From Parapedobacter tibetensis (GTDB taxonomy: Bacteria > Bacteroidota > Bacteroidia > Sphingobacteriales > Sphingobacteriaceae): 64,000 nucleotides of DNA. The position numbers and the translations under genes are program-made. Shown here piece after piece: positions 27,372-35,419 of this stretch; the first letter of the stretch is position 1; every line of letters starts with the position of its first letter. The stretch is taken from contig NZ_JAMXBE010000005.1 in the NCBI RefSeq assembly GCF_024704835.1, positions 62,001 to 126,000 on the forward strand, written 5' to 3'. The notes below the pieces were generated by a model that saw nothing but the letters and a program-made list of their open reading frames with translations, made no database searches and was not told where the DNA came from.

Positions 27372-27843
27372 TGTTTCACGCAGAGCCCGAATGTTTCTTT
27401 TTATCTTTTTAAAGGTTGTTGACAATTCGATGAACGTCATCTTTTAGCAGAAATGTATTAAAATTAATAAGTAGGCCCAATTTTAATCCTGATAACTTTA
27501 GGTAAGTAAGTGTCTGAGCATAATGAACGGGAGCTAATTTGTCTACTGATTTGATTTCTACAACGACGCTATTCTCCACCAGTAAGTCTATACGATAACC
27601 GATATCCTGTTGTATTTCTTTATAATAAAACGGCATGGCAACTTGTTGCCTAACACTCAACCCAGCCTCTCGGAGGTCATAAGCCAATGCATTTTCATAT
27701 ACAGATTCTAATAACCCTGGCCCAATTGCTTTGTGTAGTTCTATTGCTTTTCCAATGATTTGATAAGATATTTCGTTTTCCATAGATAGCTAATGGTTTC
27801 TTTGCGACCTCTGCGAAAAACTTAGCGCTCTCAGCGTGAAACA
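27372..27843. mobile_element. Candidate mobile cassette: GxxExxY gene between inverted repeat ends
   Basis: The left end TGTTTCACGCAGAGC (27372-27386) and right end GCTCTCAGCGTGAAACA (27827-27843) are imperfect inverted copies. They bracket one gene on the minus strand. The right side also carries TTTGCG/CTGCG repeats (27796-27826). Nearly the same right end recurs at 31537-31582 and the same left end at 31466-31480, without a gene between them. I infer a small mobile or formerly mobile unit. No target-site duplication was established. Confidence 0.6.
27409..27783 (-). CDS. GxxExxY protein (PD-(D/E)XK nuclease-like)
   Basis: The 124-residue protein has the name-giving motif G23-LL-E26-SV-Y29 inside IGPGLLESVYENAL. 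A nuclease-like core follows: D66 in YRIDLLVENSV and E76-I-K78 in VVVEIKSVDKL, the spacing of PD-(D/E)XK folds. It ends ARINF-like with LLINFNTFLLKDDVHRIVN. The biological role of the family is not established. The gene is flanked by inverted TTTGCG-type repeat ends (27372-27386 and 27827-27843) and sits between unrelated housekeeping genes. I suspect it belongs to the repeat element rather than to the neighbouring operons. The frame and length are intact. Confidence 0.88.
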   Translation of the reverse strand: MENEISYQIIGKAIELHKAIGPGLLESVYENALAYDLREAGLSVRQQVAMPFYYKEIQQDIGYRIDLLVENSVVVEIKSVDKLAPVHYAQTLTYLKLSGLKLGLLINFNTFLLKDDVHRIVNNL

Positions 27844-27858
27844 AAAACTTGGTGAATC

Positions 27859-28569
27859 CTAAAAATTCGGTTTGAGCAGATACTTATCATAGAACCGGAA
27901 GATGTGTTCCGCCGCTTCCTCCGCGGTATCCACCAGCCGGTAGAGGTTGAGGTCTTCAGGGCTGATGTTCCCAGCCTCCAGCATACGGCTCTTTACCCAT
28001 TCAAACAATCCACCATAATAGTCGGTTCCCACCAAAACGATGGGGAAACGTGCAATTTTCCCTGTTTGGATCAGTGTGATGGCTTCAAAGAGCTCATCCA
28101 TGGTGCCAAACCCTCCCGGTAGTACGATGAAGCCCTGCGAGTATTTCATGAACATGACTTTACGTACGAAAAAGTAATTGAATTGCAAAAGCTTGTCGCT
28201 ATCGATGTATTGGTTGTGGAACTGTTCAAAGGGCAGTTCGATGTTGATACCTACGGATTTGCCACCAGCCTCATAGGCACCTTTATTGGCCGCCTCCATG
28301 ATGCCTGGCCCGCCGCCGGATACTACGCCGTAGCCACGTTCGGTGAGTAGTCGTGCGATATCCTCGGCCAGTTTATAATATTGATGGTCTTGTGGAGTCC
28401 TCGCAGAGCCAAACATAGACACGCAGGGACCGATTTTGGCGAGCTTCTCAAACCCATCCACAAATTCCGCCATGATTTTGAAGATTTGCCAAGAGTCCTT
28501 GACCTTGATTTCCTGCCAGGTCTTATTTTCAAAGGCCCTCATGATTTTGTCTTCCCTTGTTCTTGCCAT
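27859..28569 (-). CDS. LOG family protein (TIGR00730 Rossmann-fold nucleotide hydrolase)
   Basis: The 236-residue protein has the two motifs of the LYSINE DECARBOXYLASE-like/LOG family: VVSGGGPGIMEAANKGA near residue 80 and FIVLPGGFGTMDELFEA near 150. Members cleave ribose 5-phosphate from nucleoside monophosphates, as in cytokinin activation; many bacterial members are probably housekeeping nucleotide hydrolases. It lies between the GxxExxY cassette and recR and is flanked on both sides by TTTGCG-type repeat ends. Confidence 0.9.
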   Translation of the reverse strand: MARTREDKIMRAFENKTWQEIKVKDSWQIFKIMAEFVDGFEKLAKIGPCVSMFGSARTPQDHQYYKLAEDIARLLTERGYGVVSGGGPGIMEAANKGAYEAGGKSVGINIELPFEQFHNQYIDSDKLLQFNYFFVRKVMFMKYSQGFIVLPGGFGTMDELFEAITLIQTGKIARFPIVLVGTDYYGGLFEWVKSRMLEAGNISPEDLNLYRLVDTAEEAAEHIFRFYDKYLLKPNF

Positions 28570-28650
28570 AAATAATGGTTTTGATTTTTGCTAAAGTAGT
28601 AAATTTTAGACTTATTTGTTTAGTATACCAAAGAAGCCAGCTTGGCGCGC

Positions 28651-28690
28651 GCTGCGTAATGCGTCTTTGCGTGCTTTGCTAGAAACATAG
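28651..28690 (+). repeat. Solo TTTGCG-type repeat end
   Basis: The stretch contains TGCGTCTTTGCGTGCTTTGC and ends AGAAACATAG. It resembles the right ends at 27796-27843 and 31537-31582, which finish GAAACA. No matching left end is seen nearby. Confidence 0.55.
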
Positions 28691-28734
28691 ATTTGTTAAG
28701 TGATTCCTTATATGCCTTTGCGAGCGCTTTTTTT

Positions 28735-28742
28735 TATCTTTG
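28735..28742 (+). promoter_or_regulatory. -7 box directly before recR
   Basis: TATCTTTG ends only four bases before the recR ATG at 28747. Using the spacing seen at rnpB (start four bases after the box) transcription would begin at about 28746, giving an almost leaderless mRNA. The -33 TTTG at 28716-28719 is closer than usual (15 bases). Confidence 0.55.
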
Positions 28743-28746
28743 TTCC

Positions 28747-29361
28747 ATGAACTTCTCCTCCAAGTTATTGGAACAGGCTGTAACGGAATTCGGTCGCCTA
28801 CCGGGGGTAGGGCAGAAGACCGCCCTGCGGTTGGTGTTGCACCTGCTGAAACAGCCCGATGCCGATGTGTCGCGTTTCACGGAAACTCTTGATCGGTTAA
28901 AACGCGAAATCAGGCACTGCAGCATCTGTCACAACATTTCGGACAATCCGGTCTGTGAAATATGTGCTTCGTACAAAAGGAACAAAGGGTTGATTTGCAT
29001 AGTGGAAGATACCCGTGATGTGATGGCCATCGAGAATACCAACCAATATCATGGTGTGTACCATGTGCTGGGTGGGCTGATATCGCCCATGGATGGCATC
29101 GGGCCCTCGGATCTCCAGATAGAAAGCTTGATAAAACGTCTCCAAGCTGGTGAAGTGCATGAGGTCATTTTGGCCTTGAGCGCCACGATGGAAGGCGATA
29201 CGACCATCTTTTACCTCTATAAGAAACTAAAGCAATTTGGTGTGCAGATTAGCACCATCGCACGGGGTATCGCCTTTGGTGGCGAATTGGAATATGTGGA
29301 TGAGGTGACCTTAGGGCGCTCGATTGCTACACGTGTGCCTTATGAGCGGAGTATTGCTTAA
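28747..29361 (+). CDS. recR: Recombination mediator RecR
   Basis: The 204-residue protein acts with RecF and RecO to load RecA at gaps. It has an N-terminal helix-hairpin-helix ([20 protein letters not shown]), a zinc finger with C58, C61, C70 and C73, and a Toprim domain ([14 protein letters not shown] onward) ending in the Walker-B-like [12 protein letters not shown]. The ATG at 28747 gives the usual length; a frame extension to 28693 has no family resemblance. Its 3' end overlaps the next gene by 20 bases. Confidence 0.95.
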   Translation: MNFSSKLLEQAVTEFGRLPGVGQKTALRLVLHLLKQPDADVSRFTETLDRLKREIRHCSICHNISDNPVCEICASYKRNKGLICIVEDTRDVMAIENTNQYHGVYHVLGGLISPMDGIGPSDLQIESLIKRLQAGEVHEVILALSATMEGDTTIFYLYKKLKQFGVQISTIARGIAFGGELEYVDEVTLGRSIATRVPYERSIA

Positions 29362-30163
29362 TAAAACCGTCATCATCACTGGTGCTTCCTGCGGCATTGG
29401 GCTTGCCTGCGCTGAAGTGTTTGCACGGCATGGAGCCAATTTGGTACTCTGTGCCAGGCGTTATGTGGACTTATGCAAAATTGCTCAATCAATAGAAAAA
29501 CAGCATGGCGTACGTGCCGTGGCCGTACAATGCGATGTGGCTAAGGAATCGGATTGCCGGATATTGGTGGATCAAGCCATAGCTACCTTTGGTGGCGTGG
29601 ATGTATTGATCAATAATGCAGGTGTCAGCATGCGGGCATTATTTATCGGGTTGGACTTGGATGTGCTCCATCGATTAATGGATGTCAACTTTTGGGGTAC
29701 GGTATACTGCACGAAATATGCCATGGCCGAATTGCTGCGAAGCAAAGGTTCGGTGGTAGCTGTATCATCCATTGCCGGCTACCGTGGATTGCCGGGCCGT
29801 ACAGGATATTCAGCGTCCAAATTTGCAATTAATGGTTTCATGGAATCCCTTCGAGTGGAAAACCTCAAAACAGGCTTGCACGTGATGGTGGCTTGTCCCG
29901 GCTTTACGGCTTCCAACATCCGGCAAACGGCATTGAATGGTATTGGAAACGAACAAGGTGAAACCAGCATGGACGAAAGCAAGATGATGAGTGCAGAGGA
30001 AGTGGCTGAGCGGATTGTGCATGGTGTCATCCGCCGCAAGCGTACGCTTGTGATGACTCGACAAGGGAAATTGGCCGTGCTGATGAATAAACTGCTGCCT
30101 GCCTGGGTAGATCGACAAGTGTACAGGCTGTTTGCCCAAGAAAAGGATCCGTTGGTGAAATAA
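29342..30163 (+). CDS. Short-chain dehydrogenase/reductase
   Basis: The protein of about 273 residues has a Rossmann fold for NAD(P). Marks are [10 protein letters not shown] (cofactor loop), NNAGVS, the catalytic Ser in VSSIAG, and YSASK (Tyr and Lys). The C-terminal extension of about 50 residues is longer than in FabG-type members and basic ([20 protein letters not shown]), possibly membrane-associated. I use the ATG at 29342, which overlaps recR by 20 bases; 29324 is the alternative. The substrate is unknown. Confidence 0.88.
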   Translation: MSGVLLNKTVIITGASCGIGLACAEVFARHGANLVLCARRYVDLCKIAQSIEKQHGVRAVAVQCDVAKESDCRILVDQAIATFGGVDVLINNAGVSMRALFIGLDLDVLHRLMDVNFWGTVYCTKYAMAELLRSKGSVVAVSSIAGYRGLPGRTGYSASKFAINGFMESLRVENLKTGLHVMVACPGFTASNIRQTALNGIGNEQGETSMDESKMMSAEEVAERIVHGVIRRKRTLVMTRQGKLAVLMNKLLPAWVDRQVYRLFAQEKDPLVK

Positions 30164-30215
30164 GCAATAGAACGCTGAGCTTTGCCAGCTAGCTACTCGC
30201 TGATGATTTTATGGT

Positions 30216-30248
30216 GATCCGCTTAATCAGCGTCATCCGTGTTCCATC
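30216..30248 (-). repeat. Dispersed GGAACACGGAT repeat, single copy
   Basis: Read on the minus strand it runs GGAACACGGATGACGCTGAT and then TAAGCGGATC. It sits between convergent genes, nine bases downstream of the MFS gene stop. The other copies are at 9572, 18172, 18235 and 42527. Confidence 0.75.
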
Positions 30249-30257
30249 AAATCTTTT

Positions 30258-31460
30258 TCACATTTTTCTGACCACCAGATAAAACCCCGTTGCTACCCCA
30301 ACGAGTACAGCTGCGGTACCCCACCATAATGTATTGAAACCATAGCCATCTGCGATGCGCGTGCCGAGGAATGGGGAGAACACATGCGCAGCTGAAAAAG
30401 CCAATGCATTGAGCCCCATGTAAGCCCCTTGTGTCTGTCGGGAAGCCCGCTTTACGGCTACCGAGGCCATGAAAGGCATCGCCAGTATTTCGGAGATGCT
30501 GAGTAGAAAAATGGATGCATAGAGTATCCAATATCCAGTAGGGATAGGAAGCAGGGCAAAAGATACGCCGCAAAGGGCCGTACCCCAAAATATGCTGCTT
30601 GCATAAGAAAGCCGTCGCTCCGCAATGTGCACCAAGAGCATCTCGAACACGACCACCACAAAACCGCTGAATCCTAAGATAATACCTACCTGCTTTTCAT
30701 CGAGAAAATGTGCCTTTTGATAGAATAGGGGTAAGGTGCTCAGCAATTGGAAGAAACAGATGGCATAGATGCAACAGAGTAGGCTGAACAGCAAGAAAGC
30801 CCAGTCGCGGTAGGGCGACCTTGGGGGTGCAGCAGGTACTCCGGCGGTGTCGGATGGTTTCGTCCTTACCGTTCCTTTACGTTTATAAAAGAATAGGATG
30901 AAAATCAAGGTCGCGATGAAAGCTCCCAATGCATTGCCATAGAAGATCCAGTTATACGAGATGGATGCCAAAAAGCCGCCCATCGCCGGCCCTATGGAAA
31001 AGCCGAGGTTGATGGCCATGCGATTAAGCGAAAAGGCCCGTGTGATATTCTCGGGTTTGGCATATCGGGCAACGGAAACGGAATTGGCCGGCCGGAATGT
31101 TTCCGTCACGACACTCAAGATATAGATGGCAGCAGCCAGTGTTTCTACCGAAGTAAACAAAGGAACAATCAAGAATACCGGAACGGATAACAGGAGACTC
31201 AGTGTCTGCACCCAAAAATTGCCAAATCGGTCCGTCAACCATCCACCAAGCCATGAGCCGGTAACCGCCCCCAAGCCGAAACATGCCAATACAACCCCCA
31301 CTTCTCTGATGGTGAAGCCAAGGGCTTGCGTCATGTAGATACCCAAGAAGGGCAATACCATAGCACCGGTGCGGTTGACGAGCATAACCAGCGCCAACAT
31401 CCAAGCCGGTCGCGATAAGCCCCGATAGGAATCAATATATATGCGTAAGAGTGCTTTCAT
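30258..31460 (-). CDS. MFS transporter
   Basis: The 400-residue inner-membrane protein has about 12 hydrophobic segments and the MFS loop motif GSWLGGWLTDRFGNFW near residue 70. The central loop (190-215, KRKGTVRTKPSDTAG) separates the halves. It resembles drug/H+ antiporters of the DHA1 type; the substrate is not evident. A gene-less TTTGCG repeat element lies six bases before the start codon (31466-31582), so the upstream regulatory region has been replaced or reshaped by it. Confidence 0.85.
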   Translation of the reverse strand: MKALLRIYIDSYRGLSRPAWMLALVMLVNRTGAMVLPFLGIYMTQALGFTIREVGVVLACFGLGAVTGSWLGGWLTDRFGNFWVQTLSLLLSVPVFLIVPLFTSVETLAAAIYILSVVTETFRPANSVSVARYAKPENITRAFSLNRMAINLGFSIGPAMGGFLASISYNWIFYGNALGAFIATLIFILFFYKRKGTVRTKPSDTAGVPAAPPRSPYRDWAFLLFSLLCCIYAICFFQLLSTLPLFYQKAHFLDEKQVGIILGFSGFVVVVFEMLLVHIAERRLSYASSIFWGTALCGVSFALLPIPTGYWILYASIFLLSISEILAMPFMASVAVKRASRQTQGAYMGLNALAFSAAHVFSPFLGTRIADGYGFNTLWWGTAAVLVGVATGFYLVVRKM

Positions 31461-31465
31461 TGAAA

Positions 31466-31582
31466 TTGTTCACGCAGAGGCCGCTAAAGTGTTTGCGCAA
31501 AGGCCGCCGAGTATCTGCAAGCGCTATGTTATATAATTTCTCTGCGTACTCTGCGAGTTCTTAGCGCCCTTTGCGAGAAACA
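31466..31582. mobile_element. Gene-less copy of the TTTGCG repeat element (MITE-like)
   Basis: The left part (31466-31511, starting TTGTTCACGCAGAGGCCGCT) and right part (31537-31582, ending CCTTTGCGAGAAACA) are imperfect inverted copies. The right part aligns closely with 27796-27843 beside the GxxExxY gene, sharing CTCTGCGA, CTTAGCGC and GAAACA at equal spacing. The two parts are only about 25 bp apart and hold no gene. The element overlaps the last codons of the metallophosphatase gene. Confidence 0.65.
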
Positions 31583-32522
31583 TATTTTTCGAGATTTCAT
31601 GCGTGCTTGCCGTCACCAATCTTTTCTTTCCCGATTGCCGTTCGAAGACATAGTCGAGGCGACCGAGATTGATGCCCGCAAAGCCTACCTGATTGACAAT
31701 GGTTTCCTCGCCATCAAGGTTGCGGATAAAATCAGGCTTAGGCATAAATGTGTGTGTATGCCCACCGATGATCAGGTCGACATGCCGAGTGTTTGCCGCC
31801 AGTATGACATCGGACACCTTGCCGTCGCCATACTTATAGCCCAGGTGGGAGAGGCAGATGACCAAGCTGCATTTATAGTCGTGCTTGAGCCGTGTGGCGA
31901 TGCTATTGGCTGTGGCAATGGGGTCGAGGTAAAGCACATCCCCGCAACGGGTGGGGTCTACCAACCCGTCCAACTGGATGCCCAATCCGAACACGCCGAT
32001 CCGGATGCCCTGTTTCTTGAAGATGATGTAGTCTCTGGTTTGGCCTTTTATTGGGGTATTGCTGACGTCATAGTTAGCCGTGAGGAACGGGAAGTTGGCA
32101 TAGGGCAGCATGCTGGTCAGCCCTTCCAATCCATTGTCAAACTCATGGTTGCCCAGTGTACTGGCGTCGTAACCCATCTTGCTCATCAGCTCCAGTTCTA
32201 CCTTGCCGCCAAACAAGTTGAAATAAGGCGTGCCTTGCACGGTATCCCCGGCATCGAGCAGCAGTACATTACGCTGTTCACGCCGGATGTTTTCCACCAG
32301 TGTGGCCCTTCGGGCTACGCCGCCCAGCCCCTGGTTGCGCGATCCATCCATCGGGAACGGTTCGATCCGGCTATGTACATCGTTGGTGTGCAGAATGGTG
32401 AGCGAAACGAGGTCGCCATTGGCAAAAGCTGAAAGGGGTATGCCGCCCACGGCAGAAACCGCGGCGAGGGTGCCGGCTTGTTTCAGGAAATTACGTCTAT
32501 TGATTGCGGGTGATCCTTCCAT
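31524..32522 (-). CDS. 5'-nucleotidase-family metallophosphatase, N-terminal half as a separate gene (Tat signal)
   Basis: The 332-residue protein has a twin-arginine signal (NRRNFLKQAGTLAAVSAVGG) and the UshA-type catalytic domain: LTILHTNDVHSRIEPF, LLLDAGDTVQGTPYF, STLGNHEFDNGLEG, VICLSHLGYKYGD and IIGGHTHTF. These are the two-metal ligands of 5'-nucleotidases and related phosphatases, active in the periplasm. The substrate-binding C-terminal domain is missing here but is encoded by the upstream gene (32497-33258). The last 18 or so residues (from NMFLAKGAKNS) are read from a TTTGCG repeat element, so the native C-terminus was probably altered. Confidence 0.88.
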   Translation of the reverse strand: MEGSPAINRRNFLKQAGTLAAVSAVGGIPLSAFANGDLVSLTILHTNDVHSRIEPFPMDGSRNQGLGGVARRATLVENIRREQRNVLLLDAGDTVQGTPYFNLFGGKVELELMSKMGYDASTLGNHEFDNGLEGLTSMLPYANFPFLTANYDVSNTPIKGQTRDYIIFKKQGIRIGVFGLGIQLDGLVDPTRCGDVLYLDPIATANSIATRLKHDYKCSLVICLSHLGYKYGDGKVSDVILAANTRHVDLIIGGHTHTFMPKPDFIRNLDGEETIVNQVGFAGINLGRLDYVFERQSGKKRLVTASTHEISKNMFLAKGAKNSQSTQRNYIT

Positions 32523-33258
32523 CGAGTTGTGTGTTTATATGTTTGCCAGCTTGGGTTTGCCCATTGACATAAGCTATCAATGCTTCGCGGACCTTATTGC
32601 CTAGGTCGGTCCGTTTTACCGGATTGTCCAGCCCCTGCAAGTTATCGCCGCCGTTGGCGAGATAGTCATAGGTAAGCAGTTTGTAGGTGCGCGAGGCGTC
32701 AAACGGTTGGCCTGCGATCTGGATATCCGTGGCTTGGCCATCCTTGATTTTCAGGCGCATACCTGCTGTCGGCTGTCCGCCGGTACTGGCGATGAATTGG
32801 GCCAGTTGCTGCACGCTTTGGGATGAAAGCTCCAGTATAACCAGTTCGTTTTCAAAAGGCATGAGCTCGAAGATGTGGCCGATGGTGATGTCTCCCTGCT
32901 GCAGCTCAATGCGCAGTCCGCCCTTTGTGCCAAAGGAGAAGTCTACATCAGGATGCAGCTTTCTTCCTTCGGACAGTAGTGCATCGGCAAAAAAATTGCC
33001 GAGCAGTGTTTCAGGCGCGTTGCCCGGCTTGGTCAAGCTCACATCAGCATAACCGATGACCCGGTTCATTTCCGCTTCCAACTGTTGCTTGTATGGCCCG
33101 TAATACCTGATGTAAGCCGAATCGGGCGGTATGTCGCTGTTGATTTTGTGCTGTTGGTACTCGTGTGTAGTAAGCACGAATTTCTTTGGTCCCGAACAGG
33201 CTGCGAAGCCCAGCGTGGCGATAGCAGCTAAAAACCAGATATTTGCGGAATGATTCAT
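32497..33258 (-). CDS. 5'-nucleotidase C-terminal-domain lipoprotein
   Basis: The 253-residue protein has a lipoprotein signal ending FAACS (Cys near 20). It carries the 5_nucleotid_C domain: LGNFFADALLSEG, SFGTKGGLRIELQQGDITIG, ELVILELSSQSV and the late YDYLANGGDN, which shapes the substrate pocket in UshA. It has no metal site of its own. The following gene, overlapping by 26 bases, encodes the catalytic half, so the two likely form one enzyme. The order is reversed relative to the fused protein. Confidence 0.87.
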   Translation of the reverse strand: MNHSANIWFLAAIATLGFAACSGPKKFVLTTHEYQQHKINSDIPPDSAYIRYYGPYKQQLEAEMNRVIGYADVSLTKPGNAPETLLGNFFADALLSEGRKLHPDVDFSFGTKGGLRIELQQGDITIGHIFELMPFENELVILELSSQSVQQLAQFIASTGGQPTAGMRLKIKDGQATDIQIAGQPFDASRTYKLLTYDYLANGGDNLQGLDNPVKRTDLGNKVREALIAYVNGQTQAGKHINTQLDGRITRNQ

Positions 33259-33434
33259 TTATTTTTCAGCATGTGTACCCTGTCAGTATCTGCCGACAGC
33301 GTTAATTTGACTGGTAAAGGTAACCAACAACTCACGAAAAATGAAAAGATATACGGTTAAGCTTTGGTGAATTTCATGTTGGCAGCCACCTGCTTTATGT
33401 GCTGTTCTTGAGCGTAATGCCTTGTTGTGCCCGC

Positions 33435-34499
33435 TTAAAGCGGCATTTCTTCTCCAGTGGTGCTATCGGTACGGGCCGCGGCGGAAGTCCTGATTTTTGC
33501 CCTGACCCGTACTTTCGCCCGCATACGCATGAATGGTTGTTTTTTAGCGAAAACCTTGGAAAGGTTGTAAGCATCCCAATTGATAAGGAATACACTGAGT
33601 AGGATGACCACCAGTCCGGTCATTTGGGTGGGCGTTACCGATTCATTGGCGAAAAATACACCCAGAAGCACGGCAACGATGGGATTGACATAGGTGTGAG
33701 TGCTCACCTCCGTGGCGGGGCGTACCTGGAGCAGCCAGATGTATGAGCTATACGCGATAACAGAACCAAACACGATCAGGTAGGCGATGGCCCACCATGC
33801 GGACATCGGCACAGTATCGAAGCGAAAGCTGCTCACTTCGCCCCGGATAGCGGCCGTCAGCAAGAACGTTACGCCAGCAATCAGCATTTGCCATGCCGTA
33901 CTGACCACGCTGCTTTCTGCCTTTGTCTCGGGCTTTCCATAATATTTGGAGTATAGCGAGCCGACCGTCCATGCCAAAGCACCGAGGAGCAACAACAGCA
34001 TGCCCACCACGTTGGCTTGCCGTTCCGAAGCGTCCATGGATTGTGCCACGCGGTCGCCAAACAGCATCACCACGCCAAAGAACCCCATGAAAAGACCGGC
34101 AATGGTTGGGAGGTTGCTGAAATTTGCTTTCCACTTGGGTTTATCGAGAATGATGAACCAGATGGCCACCGATGCGGACATAATGGCCACCAGGCCGCTA
34201 GGCATGAATTGCTCTACCCAAATGATGATGCCATTGTCGATGTAAAGCAATAGCAGACCCATCAGTCCTGCGCGGACTATCGTGCGCTTGTTGAATAACT
34301 GGTAGCCTTTGTATCTACACCACGCCAGCATGAGGAGTCCGGCTGTGGTAAATCGGAACGCGCCTAACAGGAATGGGCCGAAGCCGGCCAGTGCTTTATG
34401 GATAAAAAAGAATGTAGACCCCCACACGATGTATACCATCGCGAAGGCGAGAATGACTTTCCATTGGAAGTGTCTGTCTGTTGTGATTGTTGCTTGCAT
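33435..34499 (-). CDS. EamA-family (DMT) transporter
   Basis: The 354-residue inner-membrane protein has two EamA repeats, ten hydrophobic segments, starting FAMVYIVWGSTFFFIHKAL and repeating near residue 165 (LLLLLGALAWTVGSLYSKYY). It ends with an unusual basic tail (RMRAKVRVRAKIRTSAAART), probably cytoplasmic. Family members export amino acids or metabolites. The Lrp-type regulator gene lies 36 bases upstream in the same direction, so amino acid export under Lrp control is a reasonable inference. Confidence 0.88.
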   Translation of the reverse strand: MQATITTDRHFQWKVILAFAMVYIVWGSTFFFIHKALAGFGPFLLGAFRFTTAGLLMLAWCRYKGYQLFNKRTIVRAGLMGLLLLYIDNGIIIWVEQFMPSGLVAIMSASVAIWFIILDKPKWKANFSNLPTIAGLFMGFFGVVMLFGDRVAQSMDASERQANVVGMLLLLLGALAWTVGSLYSKYYGKPETKAESSVVSTAWQMLIAGVTFLLTAAIRGEVSSFRFDTVPMSAWWAIAYLIVFGSVIAYSSYIWLLQVRPATEVSTHTYVNPIVAVLLGVFFANESVTPTQMTGLVVILLSVFLINWDAYNLSKVFAKKQPFMRMRAKVRVRAKIRTSAAARTDSTTGEEMPL

Positions 34500-34535
34500 T
34501 TGCTGCTTTTCCTCTCAATCTTTTATGTTTGTTCC

Positions 34536-35033
34536 TCATTCCTTATTTACCGTTCCTTGTTCCGATGGTATCACCAGTTTTTGTTCCTCTTTCACAGTTT
34601 CGAGCACGATGGTGGTACGTGTGGATATGATGTTCGGAATCTTGGCGAATGAACTGCGCATGAGCTCCACCAACGCGGCGGAATCCGCTGTGCGCACTTT
34701 CACCAGGTAACCATCGTCGCCTGCGATGTCATGCACCTCTTGTACCTCCGGAATGGCCGCAAGGGCCTGTCCCGTAGTAGCACATCCGATGCCATCGGCC
34801 GCCCGGATGAAAATGAACGAGAGTAGTTTCTGGTCCAGTGCAGCAGGACTGATTTTGGCATTGTATTGTAGGATGATCTCTTTTTGCTCCAATTTCTTCA
34901 CGCGCTCCAATATGGCGGAAGGAGCCATGCCCAGTTCCCGGGCAATATCGGCATTGTTGATACGCGCATTTTCCTGCATCAATCTTAAAATATGATAATC
35001 TACCTGATCTAAGTTATATTCTATATTGCTCAT
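34536..35033 (-). CDS. Lrp/AsnC-family transcriptional regulator
   Basis: The 165-residue protein has an N-terminal helix-turn-helix (LDQVDYHILRLMQENARINN and then ADIARELGMAPSAILERVKKL). A C-terminal RAM domain of Lrp type follows (about 70-150, with VQEVHDIAGDDGYLVKVR), which binds amino acids and forms octamers. The promoter (35041-35071) carries two identical GAATTATATTC sites 31 bp apart, which would suit autoregulation. The EamA transporter follows 36 bp downstream in the same operon. Confidence 0.92.
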   Translation of the reverse strand: MSNIEYNLDQVDYHILRLMQENARINNADIARELGMAPSAILERVKKLEQKEIILQYNAKISPAALDQKLLSFIFIRAADGIGCATTGQALAAIPEVQEVHDIAGDDGYLVKVRTADSAALVELMRSSFAKIPNIISTRTTIVLETVKEEQKLVIPSEQGTVNKE

Positions 35034-35040
35034 AATTCTG

Positions 35041-35100
35041 CAAAAGTAATAATATTTAGAATTATATTCAAGATATATATAATTATTATGAATTATATTC
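35041..35100 (-). promoter_or_regulatory. Promoter and paired operator of the Lrp/EamA operon
   Basis: On the minus strand, TTG (plus-strand 35069-35071) and TACTTTTG (plus-strand 35041-35048) are 20 bases apart, a good Bacteroidota promoter. Two identical GAATTATATTC elements (35059-35069 and 35090-35100), each with GAAT/ATTC arms, are 31 bp apart, three DNA turns. The nearer one lies in the -7/-33 spacer, where a bound regulator would block polymerase. Confidence 0.65.
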
Positions 35101-35194
35101 TTTTGTAATAATATTTACACCAATGCCGTTATGTGGACTGTCGTACGACAATACCGCAAAAGCAGGGGACAATACAACAAAAGTATATGGCAAA

Positions 35195-35418
35195 TGGGGG
35201 TATTTAGCGTTGGTGCTGGAGTTCAAAACGTTGAAAAGGACATTAATTGTGTTTTCTGCGATGCCGTTGGGAATTGGGTGCTGTATTGGCTTTATTGGTG
35301 ATCGGTAATACGCTGTCCGTTGTGGGCAACTATCGATCTGGTAGCGCTGGCAGGCCTCGAGATGAAAAATACCATCCTGTTGGTTGACTTTATTAATCAA
35401 CAGCGTCGGGACTGCATG
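35195..35418 (+). pseudogene. Decayed RND efflux pump fragment
   Basis: Two pieces in different frames resemble adjacent membrane segments of AcrB-type pumps. Frame 1 reads YLALVLEFKTLKRTLIVFSA and then MPLGIG (35195-35300). Frame 2 reads IDLVALAGLEMKNTILLVDF followed by INQQRR (35320-35418). The second matches the conserved family stretch LxGIVVNNAILLVDF. Order and spacing are as in a real pump, but the frame breaks between them and the rest of the gene is absent. No RND gene lies nearby. Confidence 0.65.
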
Positions 35419-35419
35419 A

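Noticed and set aside
31599..32432. 277-codon frame opposite the metallophosphatase gene
   Set aside because: The opposite strand encodes all UshA-type metal motifs. This frame has no recognisable domain.
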